Source: Isoetes taiwanensis (taxonomy: Eukaryota > Streptophyta > Lycopodiopsida > Isoetales > Isoetaceae). Taken from it: a stretch of DNA of 64,000 nt. Location of the stretch: NCBI GenBank assembly GCA_021234155.1, contig JAJEKV010000011.1:7737132-7801131 (forward strand), written 5' to 3'. Position numbers and translations under genes: made by a program. The notes beneath the pieces are model-generated. The model was not told the DNA's origin and ran no database searches. It saw nothing but the letters and a program-made list of their open reading frames with translations. Positions 1-11,588 of the stretch are shown one piece after another. Each line of letters begins with the position of its first letter. The stretch's first letter is position 1.

Positions 1-278
1 ACCTCAGAAGCATGAGAAGCAGAAGCAACAATGGGAAGAGTAGTAGGAACTATAGCGGCAGCTGACGGTGCTAAGGACGACACCATTGGAACTGTATGTA
101 GAGCATCTTCCATAGCCGAGGAATGCAAAGCAACTGGAAAAGGTTGATCATGAATAGATGAAGAAATAACAATAGGAGCTTGAACCTGCGAAGAATGTTG
201 ACCAGATGCCTGAGACGCCCGAGTACCTTGACAAAAGCTAGCAAAAAGCCTCCTTATCGAGGAAACAAAGCGGGCTAA
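1..278 (-). CDS. Partial open reading frame running off the left edge, unidentified
   Basis: The minus strand is open from just after a TAA at 279-281 to the window edge, about 92 codons. The translation begins with a basic stretch (LARFVSSIRRLFASFCQG) and continues as a Ser/Ala/Val/Gln-rich, low-complexity sequence without cysteine clusters. No family is recognised. It could be an internal exon or a retrotransposon gag piece. The start is not visible, and the length alone is weak evidence for coding. Confidence 0.25.
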
Positions 279-509
279 TTACGGGCCATTGAAGCTTAAG
301 ATCCAACTTCTTATACCAAGGCCCGTTCTTCACAACTATCGTGTACACTCACCCGCATTTTGGTCCACTGTTGAAAAGTATAGTTTTCTTAGGTCCACAT
401 GTTCTTTATTCAGAGATTTCAAAAGAACCTACATGTAGATCTGTGGAGGTGTGGTTTTACGAACTAATGGTATTGTTTTTTAAGTGGACAAGGGCGTCCT
501 TTGTTATTT

Positions 510-830
510 TTAAGATTTTTCGTGGTTTTGTTTTTTTAGGGCGTGTGGTTTTAAGGAGGTATGTTTTTGTCAAAAGAACCGTGGTTTTTCTTTTAAGGTA
601 GTGGTGTTTTTAACGAGGTGTAGTTTTTGGAGGTGTGGTTTATAAGTAAGTGTAGTGTAGTTTTTTTTTTAAGGAGCCGTGGTCTTTGTTTTTAGGGCGT
701 GTGGTTTTTAAGGAGGTATGTTTTTGTTAAAGGCTGTGGTTTTTCTTTTGAGGTGGTGATGTTTCTAAGGAGGTGTAGTATTTGGAGGTGCGGTTTATAA
801 GTGTAGTTTTTTTAAGGAGGTTTTTCTAAA
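510..830. repeat. G/T-rich degenerate tandem duplication, period about 156 bp
   Basis: The block that starts at 538 (AGGGCGTGTGG, then AAGGAGGTATG) recurs at 694 with the same order of sub-motifs: gtggttttt, a GGTGTAG box and a GGTGTGGTTTATAAG box. Shorter gtggtttt/aaggaggt modules occur inside each unit. 279-510 and 830-1117 show nothing recognisable. Confidence 0.6.
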
Positions 831-1115
831 GGATGTATGGTTCTCTAAAGGGGTGTGGTATTTTGGGTTCTTTATAGCCAATTTTGTAAGCATCATTATA
901 CAATCATTGCACCTGCTCCCATCCATATGACACCCCATAAAGTATTCATATATGTTGTCATTACATACCATGTGTAAAATGCAATATCTCATCTATTGTC
1001 CCTCTATCACTCATGCTTATAGAAAACTAGAATGCAAAGGCATTATGAAGATCCCAAAATTGAATTGAACTGAATTTAACTTTAACATCCATGAGGACCA
1101 ACAAGTCTATCAGAT

Positions 1116-1117
<2 letters not shown>

Positions 1118-1199
<82 letters not shown>

Positions 1200-1207
1200 G
1201 GGAGAGA

Positions 1208-1262
<55 letters not shown>
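1118..1262. repeat. (GA)n microsatellite
   Basis: About 145 bp of almost pure GA dinucleotide with a few GG interruptions. Arg-Glu and Ser-Leu open frames over it are artefacts. Confidence 0.97.
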
Positions 1263-1267
<5 letters not shown>

Positions 1268-1608
1268 CTTTTTATGCCTCAAATCCATTTTTGAGCATAT
1301 GCACATGATCTCAGTCCCATTCAGACTTGGGGAGTTGAAAACACACAACAAAACCTTATAGAAATCGGGGATTCAAAAATTATTTCTTGGTTTTTCTTGA
1401 AAGTTCATTGAGAGAAAAATATATCCAATTTCGCTCCATCACCTTAGTTCCAAATCAAGCCAAATTTCTTTCCACATGTTCCTACAAGTTCCCGATAGTC
1501 ATTTCAAATATCGGCTCAAAAAATGTTAAAACACTCAAGATATCAACATTTGAGTGTACATATCTTTACGCCATAGGGATGTGCAATGGACAAATTTTCT
1601 GTCCACTT

Positions 1609-3892
1609 GGCTCAAACATGCCACCTAGGCTCAAACATGCCAAGGTGGCTCAAACATGCCACCAAGGTGGCTCCAACATGCCAAGGTGGCTCCAACATGC
1701 CACACGGGCTCTAACATGCCATGCAAAGCTCCAATATGCCAATTCAAAACATGCCAGTGGGCTCCACCATGCCACCTAGGCTCCAACATGCCAAGGTGGC
1801 TCACAACATGCCACCTAGGCTTAAATATGCCAAGTTGGCTCAAACATGCCATCTAGGCTCCAACATGCCACCGTGGCTCTAACATGCCACCTAGGCTCAA
1901 ACATGCCAAGGTGGCTCAAACATACCACGTGGGCTCCAACATGCCACCTAGGCTCCAACATGCCAAGGTGGCTCAAACATGCCACCTAGGCTCCAACATG
2001 CCAAGGTGGCTCAAACATGCCCCGTGGGCTCCAACATGCCAAGGTGGCTCTAACATGCCACCTAGGCTCAAACATGCCAAGGTGGCTCTAACATGCCATC
2101 TAGGCTCCAACATGACAATTTGGCTCAAACATGCCACCTAGGCTCCAAGGTGCTCAAACATGCCCCGGGCTCCAACATGCCACCTATGCTCCAACTTGCC
2201 AAGGTGGCTCAAATATGCCACGTGGTCTCCAACATGCCACCTAGGCTCCAACATTCCTAGGTGGCTCAAACATGCCACCTAGGCTCAAACATGCCATCTT
2301 GAGGCTCACTTAGGCTCCAACATGCCAAGGTGGCTCCAACATGCCACCTAGGCTCAAACATGCCAAGGTGGCTCAAACATGCCACCTAGGCTCCAACATG
2401 CCACCTAGGCTCAAACATGCAGGTGGCTCAAACATGCCAAGGTGGGCTCAAACATGCCACCCTAGGCTCCAACATGCCACCCTAGGTTCCAACATGCCAA
2501 GGTGGCTCGAACATGCTGCGTGGGCTCCACCATGCCACCTAGGCTCCAACATGCCAAGGTGGCTCACAACATGCCATCTAGGCTTAAATATGCCAAGTTG
2601 GCTCAAACATGTCACCTGCCACCGTGGCTCTAACATGCCACCTAGGCTCAAACATGCCAAGGTGGGTCAAATATGCCACGTGGGCTCCAACATGCCACCT
2701 AGGCTCCAACATGCCAAGGTGGCTCAAACATGCCACCTAGGCTCCAACATGACAAGGTGGCTTAAACATGCCACATGGGCTTCAACATGCCACCTAGGCT
2801 CCGACATGCCAAGGTGGCTCAAACATGCCACGTGGGCTCCAACATGCCACCTAGGCTCCAACATGCCAAGGTGGCTCCAACATGCCAAGGTGGCTCTAAC
2901 ATGCCACCTAGGCTCAAACATGCCAAGGTGGCTCCAACATGCCACCTAGGCTCCAACATGACAAAATGGCTCAAACATGCCACCTAGGCTCCAACGTGCT
3001 CAAACATGCAACGCGGGCTCGAACATGCCACTTATGCTCCAACTTGCCAAGGTGGCTCAAATATGCCACATGGGCTCCAACATGCCACCTAGGTTCCAAC
3101 ATGCCACCTAGGCTCCAACATTCCTAGGTGGCTCAAACATGCCACCTAGGCTCAAACATGCCATGCAGACTCACTTAGGCTCCAACATGCCAAGGTCAAA
3201 CATGCCACGCGGGCTCCAACGTGCCTTCTAGGCTCCAACATGCCACCTAGGCTCCAAGATGCCAAGGTGGCTCCAACATGCCAAGGTGGCTCAAACATGC
3301 CACCTCAGCTCCAACGTGCTCAAACATGCCAAGGTGGCTCAAACATGCCACGTGGTGGCTCCCAATGCCCATGTGGGCTCCAACATGCCAAGGTGGCTCC
3401 CACACGTGAAGGTGGCTCCAACATGCCACCTAGGCTCAAACATGCCACCTAGGCTCCAACGTACTCAAACATGCCACGCGGGCTCCAACATGCCACCTAT
3501 GCTCCAACTTGCCAAGGTGGCTCAAATATGCCACGTGGGCTCCAACATGCCACCTACGCTCCAACATGCCAAGGTGGCTCCAACATGCCACCTAGGCTCA
3601 AACATGCTAAGGTGGCTCAAACATGCCACCTAGGCTCCAACATGCCACCTAGGCTCAAACATGCCAAGGTGGGCTCAAACATGCCACCTAGGCTCCAACA
3701 TGCCAAGGTGGCTCAAACATGCCACGTGGACTCCATAATGCCACGTGGGCTCCAACATGCCAAGGTGGCTCAAACATGCCACCTAGGCTCAAACATGCCA
3801 AGGTGGCTCCAACATGCCACGCAGGCTCCAACATGCCAAGGTGGCTCAGGCATGCCACCTAGGCTCAAGCATGCCATCTAGGCACCCCAAGT
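1609..3892 (+). repeat. 19-bp satellite array 1
   Basis: About 2.3 kb of head-to-tail 19-mers of the form CTCMAACATGCCA plus a variable end. Three end variants dominate: CCACCTAGG, CCAAGGTGG and CCACGTGGG. They alternate irregularly, with occasional 1-15 bp slips. The array stops at the edge of foldback palindrome 1. Long open frames occur only because 19 is not a multiple of 3 and the unit lacks stops. Confidence 0.95.
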
Positions 3893-6010
3893 GGTGACAT
3901 GGCATGCCAAGTAAGCAAGGTCAACTTTTGACTAGGCCAGGACTTTATGCAAGAAATATGATAACCTTTGAAATTTTTGTAGAGGAGTTTGGCAAGGGAT
4001 AGAATAGAGGGATCTTGGAGAACTTAAAGCGCTGACACCCTTCCCCAAATCGAACCAGGCCAGGAATTTGCGCAGCTTTCTCACCAGAGGGGAGAGGCCA
4101 GACCCCAGGAAATGGACTTCATAAAGGTTGTCGAGGCAGCCTTTCCTATCAGCGCTCCTCTGGGAGGGCAAATGCCAATTCCGGCCCCTCCGGGAGCTCA
4201 ATTTTCCAATCCGACCGTTGAATCCATCATTCAAGTAAACTGTTTCGAGCAGGCTCAAAAAAATCCAAGATCCGTCCGGGAAAACTTATCAAACCACAAA
4301 GCGTCCTGCAGGTTGACCGCATAGAAAACCAAGTGTTTTGTCGTTCGGGCAGTACAAAGGCTCTGGAATGGAGATTCGACTTCGCCACATCATCCGAAAT
4401 GGCCTTATTTTCCCATGGACTAAGTTACATGGTCATTTTTGGCAACGAAAGAAACACGAACCCTCTACATAGCGGTATTCCGCAGCCACCTCCTAAGCCA
4501 ATTGACTACGAACGTGTTGGACATGAGCTACATTGATGCTTCTTAGAGAAGGGGTGGTCTTCTGCCCACGAAACTTGGTCCCCAGGGTAAAGTCGACATT
4601 TTGAGTCCATTGACAGAGTCAGTTCACAGTTTTGGAGTGGGAGAGTTGCCCGTCCGTGGCCAGGGGCCTTCGGGACAGGACCTTTGGGGCGAACTACTTC
4701 CGAAAGGTTTTAAGGGTCCGTCTTCTGGCATCAACACCCTCCCTCTACGTGATGACATTGTGCAAGGTCCTGGTCGAATCTAACTAGGATACGGCCTCCG
4801 AAACGAAACCCTATGTATTGCTAGGTTATTGAAAGGTTTGCATTATGGAGGTCGAGTTTTAGTCGGTTGCACTTGGGATGTGGTCGAGAAGTTGCAGTTG
4901 AAAATGTGAAGCAATAAGAACCGAGGGAATGGGATTTGGATTTATCTTCCTCCCAGTGTGGCAATTAGAAGTCAAGAGCACCTTTTGTAGTAGCAAAATT
5001 GTTTGGGATCATTCGGGATGGCCAATAGATCCAAACTCTGTTATTTCAGTTGCTATGGCTCCGTATATGTGTTTAGCAAAGGTGCACCTAGCTATCCAAG
5101 AAAACGACCACGTTTTGGCCTCCGAAACGTAAACCCTACAATAACCCAGCAACACACGGGGTTACGCTTGGAGGCCAAAACGCGGGTCGCTTTTTGATAG
5201 CTAGGTGCACCTTTTGCTAAACACATGCGAGCCATGGCAACCTAAAATAACAGAGTTTGGACTATTGGCCATCCCGAATGATCCCAAACAATTTTGTTAC
5301 TGCAAAAAGGCTCTTGACTTCTAATTGCCACAACCGAGGCGGGATAACTCCAATCCCCATTCCATCGGGCCCTATTGCTATGAGTTTTTTCAACCACTTC
5401 TCAACCATGTCCCAAGTGCAACCGACTAAAACTCGACCCCCATAACGTAAACCCTTCAATAACCTAGCAAGACACAGGGTTTATGTTTCGGAGGCTATAT
5501 CCTAGTCAGATTCAACCAACATCTTGCACAATGTCATCACCTAGAGGGAGGGTGTTGACGCCAGAATATGGACCTTTAAAACCTTCCGGAGGTAGTTCTC
5601 CCCAAAGGTCCTCTCCCAAAAAACCCTGGCCACGGACGGGCAACTTTCCCACACCAGAACTGTGAACTGACTTTGCCAATGGACTCAAAACGATGACATT
5701 ACCCTGGAGACCAAGTTTCGTGGGCAGAAGACTACCCCTTTTCTAAGAAGCGCCAAAGTAGCTCATGTCCAACATGTTCGTAGTCAATTGGTCTAAGAGG
5801 TGGCTGCAGAATACTACCATGTAGAGGGTTCGTGTTCTTTTCGTTGCAAAAAATGACCGTGTAACTTGGTCCCTAGGGTAATTTCGCCATTTCGGATGGC
5901 ATGGCGAAGTCGAATCTCTATTCCGGAGCCTTTGTACTGCCCGAATGACAAAATGCCTCTACCAAAAATTCCAAAGGTTATCATATTTCTTGCATGAAGT
6001 CCTATCATCA
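3893..6010. mobile_element. Foldback (long inverted repeat) element 1
   Basis: The left arm reads inward from about 3,940 and is repeated inverted on the right, ending near 5,990. Paired landmarks are 5081-5109 with 5186-5212, 4735-4790 with about 5500-5560, and 3945-3975 with about 5965-5995. The centre is near 5,147 with only tens of bases between arms. The right arm lacks about 350 bp (the counterpart of roughly 3,990-4,335). Short open frames in the arms are not conserved as coding and no transposase motif is seen. The arms continue outward into the 19-bp satellite, which also flips orientation, as in Drosophila FB-type elements. Confidence 0.8.
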
Positions 6011-6017
6011 TGTTCAC

Positions 6018-6640
6018 ATGGCATGTTTGAGCCACCTTGGCATGTTCGAGCTTAGGTGGCATGTTGGAGCCACCTTGGCATGTTTGAGTCACCTTGGCAT
6101 GTTGGAGCCTAGGTGGCATCTTGAAGCCCACATGGCATGTTCGAACCACCTTGGCATGTTTGAGCCACCTAGGCTCCAACATGCCACCTAGGCTCCAACA
6201 TGCCACCTAGGCTCAAATATGACACCTAGGCCCCAACATGCCAAGGTGGCTCAAACATGCCACGTGGGCTCCAACATGCCACCTAGGCTCCAACGTGCCA
6301 AGGTGGCTCCAACATGCCACATGGGCTCCAACATGCCAAGGTGGCTCAAACATGCCACGTGGGCTCCAACATGCCAAGGTGGCTCAAACATGCCACGTGG
6401 GTTCCAACATGCCAAGGTGGCTCAAACATGCCACGCAGGCTCACCTAGGCTCCAACATGCCAAGGTGACTCAGCCACGCGGGCTCCAATGTGCCATCTAG
6501 GCTCCAACATGCCAAGGTGGCTCAAACATGCCACCTAGGCTCAAAAATGCCATGGTGGTTCCAACATGCCACCTAGGCTCCAACATGCCAAGGTGGCTCA
6601 AGCATGCCACCTAGGCACTCCAAATGGTGACATGGCATGC
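6018..6640. repeat. 19-bp satellite array 2, with an orientation switch near 6,165
   Basis: The same 19-mer as array 1. It is reversed (GGCATGTTGGAGCC) from 6,018 to about 6,165 and forward from there to about 6,612. The switch point separates the right flank of foldback 1 from the left flank of foldback 2. Confidence 0.92.
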
Positions 6641-9190
6641 CAAGTAAGCAAGGCTAAGTTCTGACTAGGCTAAAAATGAAAAGATGTCCATCTTTGGTCT
6701 TTTCATTGGGTGATGTTGGCAAATTTTGGGTGACATGGCTAGATGATGGTGACCTGGACATGATGACTTGGACTTTATGCAAGAAATATGATATCCTTTG
6801 GAATTTTTAGTAGATAGATAGATAGATAGATAGTATTTTGGCAAGGGATGGAATAGAGGGATCTTGCGCTGACACCCTTCCCCAAATCGAACCAGGCCAG
6901 GAATTTGCGCGGCTTCCTCACCAGAGACGGACCTCAGAAAGGTTGTCGAGGCAGCCTTTCCTGCCATCGCTCCTCCGGGAGGGCAAATGCCAATGCCTTC
7001 CCTCCTGGAGCTTGGTTTCCGTATCCGACCATTGAATCCACTGTTCAAGTAACGTACTTCGAGCAGGTTCAAAAAAATCCAAGATCGGCCCGAGAGAACT
7101 TATCAAACCGCAAAGCATCCTGCGGTCGCCATGTAGAAACCCAAGCGTTTTGTCGTTCGGGCAGTACAGACCACTCTAAAATGGAGATTCGACTTCGCCA
7201 TGTCGTCCAGAATGGTGAAATTACCCTAGGGACTAAGTTGCACGGTCATTGTTGGCAACAAAAGAAACACGAACCCTCTACATGGCAGTATTCCGCAACC
7301 ACCTCTAGGCCAATTGACTACGAATGTGTTGGACATGAGCTACTTTGGCACTTCTTGGAGAAGGGGTGGTCTTCTGCCCACGAAACTTGGTCTCCATGGT
7401 AAAGAGTTGCCCGTCCATGGCCAAGGGCCTTTGGGAGAGGACCTTTGGGGAGAACTACTTTCGGAAGGTTTTAAGGGTCCGTCTTCTGGCATCAACACCC
7501 TCCCTCTACGTGATGACATTATGCAAGATCCTGGTCGAATCTGACTAGGATATGGCCTCCGAAACATAAACCATGTGTGTTACTAGGTTATTGAAGGGTT
7601 TACGTTATGGAGGTTGAGTTTTAGTCAGTTGCACTTGGGACATGGTCGAGAAGCTGTAGTTGAAAACGAGAAGCAATAGGAATTGATAGAATGGGGTTTG
7701 GATTTGTCCTCATCCTAGTGTGGCAATTAGAAGTCAAGAACGCCTTTTGCAGTAGCAAAATTCTTTGGGATCATTTAGGATGACCAATAGATCCAAACTC
7801 GGTTATTTCAGTTGCCATGGCTCCGCATGCATGTTTAGAAAAGGTACACCTAGTTATCCAAGAAAACCTAGCAACACACAGAGTTTACGTTTTGGAGGCC
7901 AAAAAATGATCGTTTTCTTGGATAACTAGGTGCACATTTTCTAAACATGCATGTGGAACCATGGCAACTGAACTAACAGTGTTTGGATCTATTGGCCACC
8001 CCGAATGATCCCAAACAATTTTGCTGCTGCAAAATGCGCTCTTAACTTCTAATTGCCACACTGGGAGAAGGATAAATCCAAACCCCATTCCGTCAGTTCC
8101 TATTGCTTCATGTTTTCAACTGCAACATCTCAACCATGTCCCAACTGCAACCGACTAAAGCTCAACCTCCATAACGTAAACCCTTCAATAACCTAGCAAC
8201 ACACAAGGTTTACGTTTCCGAGGCCATATCTTAGTCAGATTCGTCCAGGGTCTTGCCCAATGTCATCACGTAGAGGGAGGGTGTTGACGCCAGAAGACGG
8301 ACCCTTAAAAACTTCCAGAAGCAGTTCGACCCAAAGGTCCTCTCTTGAAGGCCCTTGGCCACGGACGGGCAACCCTCCCACTCCGGAACTGTGCACTGAC
8401 TCTGCCAATGGACTCAAAATGTTGACATTACCCTGGAGACTAAGTTTCGTGTGCAGAAGACCATCCCTTCTCCAAGAAGCGCCAAAGTAGCTCATGTCCA
8501 ACAAGTTCGTAGTCAATTAGCCTAAGAGGTGGATATGGAATACTGCCATGTAGAGGGTTCGTGTTTCTTTCCTTGCCAAAAATGACCGTGTAACTTGGTC
8601 CTTAAGGTAATTTTGCCATCCCGGACGAAGTGGTGAAGTCGAATCTCCATTCCGGAGCCTTTGTACTGCGCGAACGACAAAACACTTGGGTTTCTACATG
8701 GTCAACTGCAGGACGCTTCGTGGTTTGATAAGTTCTCCCAGACAGATCTTCTTAGATTTTTTGAACATGCTCAGAACGGGATTCAATGGCCAGATAGGGA
8801 AACCGAGCTCTGAAAGGGGGGCATTAGCATTTGCCTTCCCAGCGGAGCGCTGGCAGGAAAGGCTGCATCGGCAATCTTTCTGAGGTCCGACTCTTGGGGT
8901 CTAGCCTCTCCCCTCTGGTGAGGAAGCTGCACAAAGTCCTGGCCTGGTTCGATTTAGGGAAGGGTGTCAGTGTTTTAAGTTCTTCAAGATCCCTCTATTC
9001 TATCCATTGCCAAACTCCTCTACCAAAAATTCCAAAGGTTATCATATTTCTAGCATAAAGTCCAAGTCATCATGTCCATGTCACCACCATCTAGCTATGT
9101 CACCCAAAATTTGCCAACATCACCTGATGAAAAGACCAAAGGGGATATCTTTTCATTTTTGGCCTAGTCAGAAATTGGCCTTGCTTACTT
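6641..9190. mobile_element. Foldback (long inverted repeat) element 2
   Basis: A second copy of the same palindrome, more complete than the first. The arms are about 1.2-1.3 kb and pair 7843-7850 with 7929-7936 (centre near 7,890), and the outer boxes near 6,640-6,790 with 9,060-9,190. A (GATA)n tract at 6808-6836 replaces arm sequence present in the other arms. The outer parts carry an additional approximately 100-bp segment around 6,680-6,770 that is absent from element 1. No transposase is encoded. A transcript across it would form a kilobase-scale hairpin. Confidence 0.8.
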
Positions 9191-10345
9191 GGCATGCCAT
9201 GTCAACACTTGGAGTGCAAAGGTGGCATATTGATGCCTAGGTGGCATGCCTGAGCTACCTTGCCATGTTGGAGTCATTGTGTCAGTTCTACTTGCTTCAA
9301 CATGCTACCTAGGCTCCAACATGCCACCTAGGCTCAAACATGCCAAGGTGGCTCAAACATGCCACGTGAACTTCAACATGCCACCTAGGCTCCAACATGC
9401 CAAGGTGGCTCACACATGCCACCTAGGCTCAAACATGACAAGGTGGCTCAAACATGCCACGCAAGCTGTAACATGCCAAGGTGGTTTAATCATGCCAAGT
9501 TGGCTTAAACATGCCAAGATGGCTCAAACACGCCACCTAGGCTCCAACATGCCTCCTAGGCTCCAACATGCCACGTGGGCATTAACAGGCCACCTAGGCT
9601 CAAACATGCCAAGGTGGCTCAAACATGCCACCTAGGCTCCAACATGACAAGGTGGCATGTTGGAGCCATCTTGGCATGTTTGAGCCACCTTGGCATGTTT
9701 GAGCCTAGGTGGCATGTTGATGCCTAGGTGGCATCACCTTGGCATGTTGGAGCCTAGGTGGCATGTTGGAGCCCTCATGGCATGTTTGAGCCGCCTTGCC
9801 ATGTTTGAGCCGAGTGGCATGTTTGAGCCACCTTGGCATGTTGGAGCCTAGGTGGCATGTTGAGAGCCCACGTGGCATGCTTGAGCCACCTTGGCATGTT
9901 GGAGCTTAGGTGGCATGTTGGAGCCCACATGGCATGTTGGAGCCCGCATGGCATGTTTGAGCCTACGTGGCATGTTGGAGCCCACATGGCATGTTTGCAC
10001 CACCTTGGCATGTTAATGCCTGCATGGCATGTTAGAACCTGCGTGGCATGCTTGAGCCACCTTGGCATGTTGAAGCCACCTTAGTGGTATGTTTGAGCCA
10101 CCTTGGCATGTTTGAGCCCAGGTGGCATGTTTGAGCCACCTTGGCATGTTTGAGCCACCTTGGCATGTTGGAGCCTAGGTGGCATGTTAGGAGCCACGTG
10201 GCATGTTTGAGCCACCTTGGCATGTTGGAGCCTAGGTGGCATGTTGGAGCCCACGTGGCATGTTTGAGCTACCTTGGCATGTTTGAGCCACCTTGGCATG
10301 TTGGTGCCTAGGTGGCATGCGTCAAAATTCGTTGGTGCCTAGGTG
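9190..10345. repeat. 19-bp satellite array 3, with orientation switches
   Basis: The same 19-mer family. A short reversed piece comes first, forward units run from about 9,300 to 9,650, and reversed units run from about 9,650 to 10,345. The array ends in unique sequence near 10,350. Confidence 0.92.
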
Positions 10346-10425
10346 GCTATTGGGTCAAAATTCTGCCATTTTGTTTGTATAACAAGATTACGCTTTCATT
10401 TACCGAGTTGAAACTTGGAACCTTA

Positions 10426-10803
10426 CTACATTGAGAGGGATAAAGCACCACCAGGCCCAACTTGCTTCTTCATGTATTCATCTGAAATGCGCATTTTCGT
10501 GACGATTCTCTGTTCTTCTACCAATGAGCATCCAACCTTATGTAGATCCTCAATTGTCTGTTAAAGAATGCAAAGAAGTCCATAAATAAATAATCTTATC
10601 TAGTAATTTTTCTAAAATAATCCCATCGGTATGTCTTATGTTGTTTTTCTGTTTCCGCTGTTAAAAAATTAAAATACACGAGGTACAATTCAAAGTATTC
10701 AATACAGACAAACGAGTTGGACATACATTTGGTGCAATGAACTCTGACAAATTTTCGTCTATACTTTTTTTCAAAAGCTTTTCACCCATGACTTCAGCAT
10801 TGC
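10426..10803 (-). CDS. Two 3'-terminal exons of an unidentified gene
   Basis: On the minus strand, an exon at 10727-10803 (acceptor CTATAG, donor GTATGT) and a terminal exon at 10426-10557 (acceptor TTAACAG, stop TAG) join in phase 0. Together they give about 69 residues, with a charged, probably helical N-terminal part (VMGEKLLKKSIDENLSEF), then EDLHKVGCSLVEEQRIV, and a Gly-rich end (QVGPGGALSLSM). Matching phases and good splice sites support real exons, but I do not recognise the protein. The 10727 exon begins with two bases of a split codon, so more exons must lie upstream. HUH element copy 1 sits there in the same orientation and may occupy an intron. Confidence 0.5.
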
Positions 10804-10956
10804 CTATAGATTCTTAAATTTGAGTTAATGCACTTAAATTTGAGTTAATGACTATATCCCTATATCCTATAATCGCTATATCCAAGCCATCCAAATATGG
10901 CATATACCCAAGCACATGCCATATCCCAAAAGCACAGCCGTCCACCCCAACCCAAG

Positions 10957-10974
10957 ATGGGGTCAAAACCCCAT
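10957..10974 (-). other. Terminal hairpin of HUH copy 1
   Basis: ATGGGGTCAAAACCCCAT forms a 7-bp stem with a 4-base loop. The same box and its flank (GGAAATG, AGCCTAAG/AGCATAAG) recur at 50,059-50,100. This is probably the 3' terminus or close to it. Confidence 0.45.
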
Positions 10975-11238
10975 TTCCACGTCAGCCTAAGGTTGATGAA
11001 GAAGTATTCATTTGCAGTCAACTCCATACATACACTAACTAAACAACTCCATACAGTTAGAGCAATAACCCTGCTATGAAGCAATCTTGTGCACACCTGT
11101 GTGACCTGCAAAAGGAAATTACAGAACGACCTACCTAAATGAAGGACAAAACTGACCCTGCTCATAAACTGCAGAACAAATTGCTGTACCTGCTACAGCA
11201 GCTTCACAACAGAATAAACCAAGAAAAAACATAATGAA

Positions 11239-11345
11239 GCACGGGGAGTTGAACCCCGCCGACCGAAGCCGGTACCCTGATGCTTCACCAACTATAATGG
11301 GGGTCCCCAAAGGGCTCCCCATTATGGCAGGGGGCTAATTCCATG
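11239..11345 (-). other. tRNA-like 3' module of HUH copy 1
   Basis: Reading the minus strand: GCATGGAATTAGCCCC, a strong stem (CATAATGGGG...CCCCATTATAG), GGCTTCGG, then a T-arm-like hairpin GGGGTTCAACTCCCC. Equivalent modules lie at the same place in copies 2 and 3. No full cloverleaf with a paired acceptor stem is evident, so it is not called a tRNA gene. Confidence 0.6.
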
Positions 11346-11588
11346 CAAATGATCAATCATGCAAATGCATATGCAAATAACTTCAAAACAGAAACTGAGG
11401 AATACATTTTTAAGCTTTCGTAATGCACAATTCATGCTCCAATCACACCATGCAATGCAACTACGTGAAAGGAAAATCAGCAAATCACTTCACAAGAAAT
11501 AAGTTCACTTCACAACAAATTCAGTTGGTTGTAATGTTTAGTGCCTCCGCGTGCCTCCTCGCAAGCCTGTCCTATGCCTGTGCATCTG

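Noticed and set aside
1091-1351. Arg-Glu and Ser-Leu repeat proteins
   Set aside because: Pure translation of the (GA)n microsatellite.
1609-3892. Long open frames translating as MPPRLKHAKVAQTCH-type repeats on both strands here and at 6-6.6 and 9.3-10.3 kb
   Set aside because: They are by-products of a stop-poor 19-bp satellite read in all frames; no start context, no non-repetitive part.
1609-3892. CRISPR-like array of short direct repeats
   Set aside because: Repeats are contiguous without unique spacers, and the context is a plant nuclear genome.
4112-8516. Several 60-165 codon frames in the foldback arms, some seen in both elements
   Set aside because: Conservation follows from recent duplication of the arms; frames are broken differently in each arm and no domain is recognisable.
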